Source of the DNA: a bacterium
GTDB taxonomy: Bacteria > Blakebacterota > Blakebacteria > Blakebacterales > Blakebacteraceae
Assembly: GCA_025774205.1 (NCBI GenBank)
Contig: JALGWK010000011.1
Coordinates: forward strand, 1-27,435
Direction: 5' to 3'
DNA: 27,435 bases
Of this stretch, positions 23,138 through 27,435 are shown piece by piece; position 1 is the stretch's first letter; each line of letters begins with the position of its first letter. The notes beneath the pieces are model-generated. The model was not told where the DNA came from and made no database searches. It was given only the letters and a program-made list of their open reading frames with translations. A program made the position numbers and the translations under genes.

Positions 23138-23980
23138 ATGGGTGAGATCGTCTCCTTCATGTTCGCACCATTCATCGCCACCCTGGCCATAGTTGCAATC
23201 CACGTCTATCTCGGTATCCATGTGATCGAGCGCGAGATTATCTTCGTCGACCTGGCGCTGGCCCAGATAGCCGCCCTCGGGACTACCGTGGCCTTTATTC
23301 TCGAGATCCAGTCTGAGGAGACCCTCTCCTATCTTTTCTCTCTTGGATTCGTGGTATTCGGTTCGATCCTCTTCGCCCTGACCCGGGTCAAGAACCAGCG
23401 GATTCCCCAGGAAGCGATCATCGGTATCACCTACGTGATGGCGACGGCGGCGGCGATCATCGCGGCCGATCAGGCCGCGGGCGGTGCCGAACACATCAAA
23501 GAGGTGCTGATGGGTGCCATCCTCTGGGTGAACTGGGGGACGATCGTACCACTCGTAGTGCTTTACGCCGTGGTCGGGGTGTTCCACTACCTCTTCAGGG
23601 AACGGTTCATGAAACTCACCGACGAGTACCGTGAAGGTGAGTTCGAGAAGGGGGACCGGTTGTGGGACTTCATCTTCTACCTGACCTTCGGACTGGTGAT
23701 CGTCTTCAGTGTCAGGGTGGCGGGGGTCCTGCTTGTCTTCTCCTTCCTGGTCGTGCCGACCGCGATATCGGCGCTCTACACCGCCTCATGGAGAAAGCGC
23801 CTCTTCATGGGCTGGGGTATCGGGGCCGCCGTGACGATCCTCGGTCTCGTCCTTTCCTACGTGCTCGACCTGCCCGCCGGGCCGAGCATCGTCCTCCTGC
23901 TCGGGATCTTCCTTGTCCTGATGGCATCCCTTAGAGGGATTCTGACCGGTGGCGGGAAAGGAGCAGTCCCTGGAACCTGA
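23138..23980 (+). CDS. Metal ABC transporter permease (ABC-3/ZnuB family)
   Basis: The 280-residue membrane protein has about eight hydrophobic segments and the ABC-3 family features (VIEREIIFVDLALAQIAALG near the N-terminus, and FSVRVAGVLLVFSFLVVPTAIS). AAAGAGAG lies upstream of the ATG. It should form the channel for the metal bound by the adjacent substrate-binding protein. The ATPase subunit, usually adjacent, is missing: the next gene downstream is on the other strand and is unrelated. The transporter must borrow an ATPase from elsewhere in the genome. Confidence 0.9.
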   Translation: MGEIVSFMFAPFIATLAIVAIHVYLGIHVIEREIIFVDLALAQIAALGTTVAFILEIQSEETLSYLFSLGFVVFGSILFALTRVKNQRIPQEAIIGITYVMATAAAIIAADQAAGGAEHIKEVLMGAILWVNWGTIVPLVVLYAVVGVFHYLFRERFMKLTDEYREGEFEKGDRLWDFIFYLTFGLVIVFSVRVAGVLLVFSFLVVPTAISALYTASWRKRLFMGWGIGAAVTILGLVLSYVLDLPAGPSIVLLLGIFLVLMASLRGILTGGGKGAVPGT

Positions 23981-24023
23981 GCAGTGTGATCTTTCCCTGA
24001 GTGTTTGGACATTAAGGAACGGT

Positions 24024-24047
24024 GAATCCGTGTGCCAGATATGTGCC
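24024..24047 (+). repeat. 24-bp repeat, left copy, flanking the PadR-permease module
   Basis: It matches the sequence at 27286-27309 at 21 of 24 positions, in the same orientation. In one frame both encode a CxxCAxxC-like cysteine motif (CQICA here, interrupted by a stop), suggesting decayed copies of the same coding segment. Confidence 0.45.
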
Positions 24048-24091
24048 TGATCGTGCAGTCACGTCGAATGAAAACTGTACTCTCCGGGGCA

Positions 24092-24125
24092 GACAGGCAT
24101 GGTACTGGATAAGCAGGTGCCTGTC
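24092..24125 (-). terminator. Inverted repeat after the double permease gene
   Basis: GACAGGCA (24092-24099) and TGCCTGTC (24118-24125) are perfect 8-bp inverted repeats with an 18-bp spacer, beginning 6 bp after the stop codon of the minus-strand permease. It could end that transcript, although a U-tract is lacking. Confidence 0.35.
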
Positions 24126-24131
24126 GCCTAC

Positions 24132-26546
24132 CTATTCATATCGAAGCGCATCAGCGGGATCTACCTTTGATGCCCTTCGGGCCGGCACAGCCGCTGCCGA
24201 TAACCCGGCGGCCAGAATCAGTACGCAGACGACCACGTAAGTCGGAACATCGGTGGGAGCGATGTTGTGGAGAAGGCTGCCCATGAAGCGGGACAGAGCC
24301 AGTCCGCCCAGAATCCCCGGCACCATGCCGATTACCACGAGTCGCAGCGTCTGGACGACGATAAGGCGCATCGTTCTTCCGGCATCAGCACCGAGCGCCA
24401 TCCTCAGGCCGATTTCCCTGGTGCGTTGGGATACCGAGTAGGAAATGACCCCATAGGTACCAATAACGGCCAGAATGAAGGCGCAGAAGGCCAGGCCGAT
24501 GAGCAGCACCATAGTAAACCGGGGTTGGGCGATAGAGTTGGCAAGCAGATCGCTGATTTCGGCGACCTCGGTGATGGGAAGATCGGGATCCAGTTTCAGA
24601 ACCTCACCTTGTACCAGTGAGGCGATGTCACCAGGCTCCTCGTGGGTGTACATCACGATGTGCATCTCATTCACGGGAAGCTGGGAGTACGGGATATACA
24701 CTTCCGGCCGGGCATCACTCTGCAGACCGTCGTGTCGGACATCGGCGACCATGCCCACGATCTCCATCGGTTGGAACATCGGGATTGAAATGGTCTTCCC
24801 GATCGGATCGGAGTCTGAGAAAAAGCGCTCCGCCAGACGCTGGTTGACGATTGCTACATTCCGGCCGTCGCGGCCATCGAATTCATTCAGACGACGTCCA
24901 CGGATGACCGGGATACCCATGGTCTCGAAGTACCCGACGATTACGCCCCGGTAATCACCTCGGGGCTGATCAGTGGGCGCAACTGCTTCCCAGCCTTCAA
25001 CGGTGATCGGCGCTTCGAACTCGAGCCCGATCGCGCTCATCGGCAACCGGGTCACCGCGCCGGCTGATTCGACTCCGGGCAGGCGTTTCACGGCATCCAC
25101 CAGTTGGGTGAAGAATTGTCGCATGTTGTCATTGCCGAATTGGTAGCGTGTCGGGGGGAGGGTAATAGCGACCGAAACCACGTGCTCCGTGCGGAAGCCC
25201 GGATCAACCGAACTCAGACGGGCATAGCTGCGAGTCATCAGTACCGCTCCCACCAGGAGGACCACGGCCAGTGCTACCTCGCAGACAACCAGACCTCCAG
25301 TCAGCAGGCGCGTGCGACGGCCGGCGAACCCTCCCCGACCACCTTCCTGCAGCACACCGACAAGGTTCGGTTTCCTGGCCCGGATTCCGGGGACAAGTCC
25401 AACCAGCAATCCAGCTATAATCACCGTCCCGGCTGTGAATAGAAGAACGGTTCCGTCAATACCAAGTTCAGTTACGCGTGGAACCGTCGGCGGTATGTGA
25501 CGGCGCAGCATGCCGATGCCCCAGTAGGTGATCAGCAGGCCGACCACCCCTCCGGCTCCGACCAGGATGGCGATCTCGGCAAACGTGCGACGAACCAGTG
25601 CAAACCCTCCTGCCCCGAAGGCGGCTCGGACCGCCAGATCGCGGGAGGATCGGATTGACTTGGCCAGCAGGATGTTTGCGATATTCGCGCAGCCAATGAG
25701 CAAGACGAACAGGACGGCACCAAACAGGACCCAGAACGTGGTCCGGATGCTGCCCACTATCTGTTCCAGCGCCGGAACCAGCGTCACACCCCATCCCATG
25801 TTGGAGTCGGGATTCTCCTCGGCCACCGTCAGGGCGATTCCATCCATTTCGGCCTGTGCCTGATCGATCGTGGCGTTAGCGGCAAGCCGCCCGATGGTGT
25901 TATACATGCGATGTGGGCGTCCCATGGCAATCGCAGGTCCCAGTGTAATGGGCGACCACATTTCGACATCGAGATCATCGGGTGGAAACTGGAATCCTTC
26001 CGGCATCACGCCGACTATCGTATGCGGTTCACCATCCAGCATGATGACGCGATCGATGACGGTCGGATCACTGCCGAACCGGCGGCTCCATGAGGCATGG
26101 CTGAGTATGATATTGCGCTCACTACCAGGCGTTTCATCTTCGGGAAGAAACGCTCGTCCGAGGATCGGATCCACCTGCAGGATGCGGAACAGATCGGGCG
26201 AGATCTGCACGCTGCCGATACGCTCGGGTTCTCCATCGCCTGTCAGTACGTATCCCAGATACCGGTATGCGGCTATTCCCTCAAAGGCGCGGGATCGGTC
26301 CCGCCAGTCCTTGTAGGTGGCCGCGCTGGTTCGCACCTGGTCCTGACCCTGCTGCAGGTTGTTTTCCCAGAGCATGACCAGCTCTTCGGGCGTATCGTAG
26401 GCCAGTGGGCGCATCACCACGCCATTGAGTGCACTGAAGATGGTTGCATTGGCGCCGATCACGATGGCCATGGTGGCAACCACGATGGCCGTCGTACCTG
26501 GAGTGCGACCCAGCGCACGGATAGCTTCCTTCAAATCCCGTATCAT
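24132..26546 (-). CDS. ADOP-family double MacB/FtsX-type ABC permease
   Basis: The 804-residue protein contains two repeats, each with a MacB-like periplasmic core domain followed by FtsX-type helices. The first helix (AIVVATMAIVIGANATIFSALNGV) and the typical (A)RDLAVRAAFGAG and (E)IGLRMALGADAGRTMRL segments mark the two FtsX blocks. This size and design match the ADOP (acidobacterial duplicated orphan permease) family, which has no fused ATPase and is often paired with PadR regulators. No ATPase is in this unit, so the partner is unknown; the family's substrates are not established. The gene starts at ATG 26546, with AAAGAG upstream, and lies 60 bp after the PadR gene. Confidence 0.88.
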   Translation of the reverse strand: MIRDLKEAIRALGRTPGTTAIVVATMAIVIGANATIFSALNGVVMRPLAYDTPEELVMLWENNLQQGQDQVRTSAATYKDWRDRSRAFEGIAAYRYLGYVLTGDGEPERIGSVQISPDLFRILQVDPILGRAFLPEDETPGSERNIILSHASWSRRFGSDPTVIDRVIMLDGEPHTIVGVMPEGFQFPPDDLDVEMWSPITLGPAIAMGRPHRMYNTIGRLAANATIDQAQAEMDGIALTVAEENPDSNMGWGVTLVPALEQIVGSIRTTFWVLFGAVLFVLLIGCANIANILLAKSIRSSRDLAVRAAFGAGGFALVRRTFAEIAILVGAGGVVGLLITYWGIGMLRRHIPPTVPRVTELGIDGTVLLFTAGTVIIAGLLVGLVPGIRARKPNLVGVLQEGGRGGFAGRRTRLLTGGLVVCEVALAVVLLVGAVLMTRSYARLSSVDPGFRTEHVVSVAITLPPTRYQFGNDNMRQFFTQLVDAVKRLPGVESAGAVTRLPMSAIGLEFEAPITVEGWEAVAPTDQPRGDYRGVIVGYFETMGIPVIRGRRLNEFDGRDGRNVAIVNQRLAERFFSDSDPIGKTISIPMFQPMEIVGMVADVRHDGLQSDARPEVYIPYSQLPVNEMHIVMYTHEEPGDIASLVQGEVLKLDPDLPITEVAEISDLLANSIAQPRFTMVLLIGLAFCAFILAVIGTYGVISYSVSQRTREIGLRMALGADAGRTMRLIVVQTLRLVVIGMVPGILGGLALSRFMGSLLHNIAPTDVPTYVVVCVLILAAGLSAAAVPARRASKVDPADALRYE

Positions 26547-26606
26547 ATTGGCTCTTTCCCTTTCATGTCGGGAAGCGACAGGTTCTCTCGTGTAATCCGG
26601 TACCCA

Positions 26607-27140
26607 TCAGGACTCCAATTCCGTGATTACCTCGTTCAGAAACCGGATCTCCAGGTCGAGGGATCGCCGTGTGTATTCGATTGTCAGAAACATACTCCCG
26701 CTGTGGTGCGCATCGTTATCAGCGCCATTCTCGCCCTCCCCCTGAGTGAATGTTGTAGAGGAATTCTCGATCGCCGTCAGTCTCTGTTTGAGAAGATCGA
26801 TCGCCTCAACGGCTGGAATGCAATCGAGGAAATTCAGGCTCACAACACCGGGGAACTCGGCAGGTATAAAGGTGCCGAGTTGTTGGCGGAGTAGTTCCTG
26901 GAAAGCGCGTTCACCTTCTCCAGTGACCTTATAGACCCTGCGCGGCCTGTCTCCGACAGGCTCGTCCCGGTATGTCACCCAACCATCATCTTCCATCCGT
27001 TCCAGCAGGTTGTAGGCGGTCGGTTTCTTCAATGAGATCGGGGTTATACTTCCGAGATGTGCATTGAGCAGATAACCGTGCATATCCGCTTCTCGAAGCA
27101 GACCGAGCAACAGCAGTTTTCGCTCATCGGTCAATGCCAT
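26607..27140 (-). CDS. PadR-family transcriptional regulator
   Basis: The 177-residue protein starts at ATG 27140, with GAGGT about eight bases upstream; the longer frame to 27212 runs through the operator-like repeats and is rejected. The N-terminal winged helix fits the PadR family (LLLGLLREADMHGYLLNAHL, then KKPTAYNLLERMEDDGWVTY and a wing with GDRPRRVYKVT), followed by a helical C-terminal dimerisation domain. PadR proteins are ligand-responsive repressors. It precedes the double permease in what looks like one operon, so it probably controls it and itself. Confidence 0.9.
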   Translation of the reverse strand: MALTDERKLLLLGLLREADMHGYLLNAHLGSITPISLKKPTAYNLLERMEDDGWVTYRDEPVGDRPRRVYKVTGEGERAFQELLRQQLGTFIPAEFPGVVSLNFLDCIPAVEAIDLLKQRLTAIENSSTTFTQGEGENGADNDAHHSGSMFLTIEYTRRSLDLEIRFLNEVITELES

Positions 27141-27177
27141 GCCAGCTACCTCATGGGTTGAATATGGTGTAGATCTA

Positions 27178-27224
27178 TAATAGTCAGTTTCGACTACCCG
27201 TAGAATGGTCAATCTTGACTATTA
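27178..27224 (-). promoter_or_regulatory. Putative PadR operator region
   Basis: TAATAGTCA (27178-27186) and TGACTATTA (27216-27224) are perfect inverted repeats. They contain or adjoin two similar dyads, GTCA-N4-CGAC (27183-27194) and GTCA-N4-TGAC (27208-27219). The region lies 38-84 bp upstream of the PadR start, in its promoter region, as expected for autoregulation. Confidence 0.5.
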
Positions 27225-27285
27225 AGTCAAGGAGCCATCTCACTATCAATTCACAGGAATACCAGAGAGACACTGAACAAAGGAT

Positions 27286-27309
27286 GATTCCGAGTGCCGG
27301 ATATGTGCC
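27286..27309 (+). repeat. 24-bp repeat, right copy, flanking the PadR-permease module
   Basis: Right-hand counterpart of the sequence at 24024-24047 (21 of 24 identical). In one frame it reads ECRICANACNYGALLI, a cysteine-rich ferredoxin-like fragment, and the frame stays open to 27420 but has no start codon. The rest of 27225-27435 contains nothing else recognisable. Confidence 0.45.
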
Positions 27310-27435
27310 AACGCCTGTAACTATGGCGCTTTACTCATTATCCATGCCGGGAGGCAGGCCATCAGGGTTCGGGAGATGGTATTTGACTGGCAGGAGTTCG
27401 GCCTGCAGGCTTGCCATCTCTGAATCCGCATGAAC

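Noticed and set aside
27141-27212. N-terminal extension of PadR to 27212
   Set aside because: It passes through the operator-like repeats and lacks a ribosome site. The protein from 27140 starts at the usual family N-terminus.
27215-27433. 72-codon open frame after the PadR region
   Set aside because: No ribosome site, no recognisable domain, and it runs through the 24-bp repeat in a different frame from the cysteine motif.
1-27435. CRISPR arrays, tRNA or rRNA genes, transposases
   Set aside because: No regularly spaced repeat units, no cloverleaf with CCA-type ends, no rRNA-like blocks and no transposase or integrase motifs were seen.

Overview
The window looks like chromosomal DNA of a GC-rich Gram-negative (diderm) bacterium with anaerobic or redox-flexible energy metabolism. 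The evidence is an outer-membrane porin, a TolC/MacA/MacB-type efflux operon, lipoprotein signal peptides, multihaem cytochrome c and a sigma-54 activator. Lone duplicated MacB-like permeases next to PadR, DUF1847, UPF0251 and CGGC proteins suggest a poorly characterised lineage (perhaps an FCB-group or deltaproteobacteria-like candidate phylum). That placement is inference; no rRNA or marker gene is present.

Region 1 (1-10002) is a redox locus. After the end of a CoA-disulfide-reductase/NADH-oxidase-like flavoprotein, a minus-strand four-gene operon (5835 to 936) encodes an Hmc/Dsr-like transmembrane redox complex: a HdrD/DsrK-like iron-sulfur protein, a DsrM/HmcE-like cytochrome b, a four-cluster ferredoxin subunit, and an NrfD-like integral membrane protein fused to a C-terminal six-CXXCH cytochrome c domain. 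Divergently, a plus-strand operon encodes a NifX-DUF1847 fusion, a UspA-like protein, a PAS-AAA+-Fis sigma-54 activator and a DUF4405-type membrane protein. The 460-bp gap holds a good -24/-12 promoter for each operon, and between them, about 200 bp from each predicted start site, a cluster of TGCAAC repeats that looks like a shared enhancer. The simplest reading is that the local activator switches on both arms in response to a redox or metabolic signal.

Region 2 (10050-12870) holds a small Ig-like lipoprotein, an RsbU-type PP2C phosphatase and a ferritin-like DUF2202 lipoprotein.

Region 3 (12949-18807, minus strand) is a tripartite efflux operon: TolC-like, MacA-like, ABC ATPase, and two MacB-type permeases, the first of which is broken by an internal deletion with frameshift. 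Its promoter carries a 27-bp element that recurs at 23 of 27 positions upstream of the ferritin-like gene.

Region 4 (18855-23980, plus strand) holds a UPF0251 (DUF134) regulator with a palindromic operator at its own start site, a frameshifted NifX-like gene and a CGGC-domain protein. These are followed by a small CPAC membrane protein, a porin, a metal-binding ABC substrate-binding protein and an ABC-3 permease. No ATPase gene is present for this transporter.

Region 5 (24024-27435) is a PadR regulator plus an 800-residue MacB-like double permease, flanked by two similar 24-bp sequences that look like remnants of a cysteine-motif coding segment. I found no tRNA, rRNA, CRISPR array or transposase.
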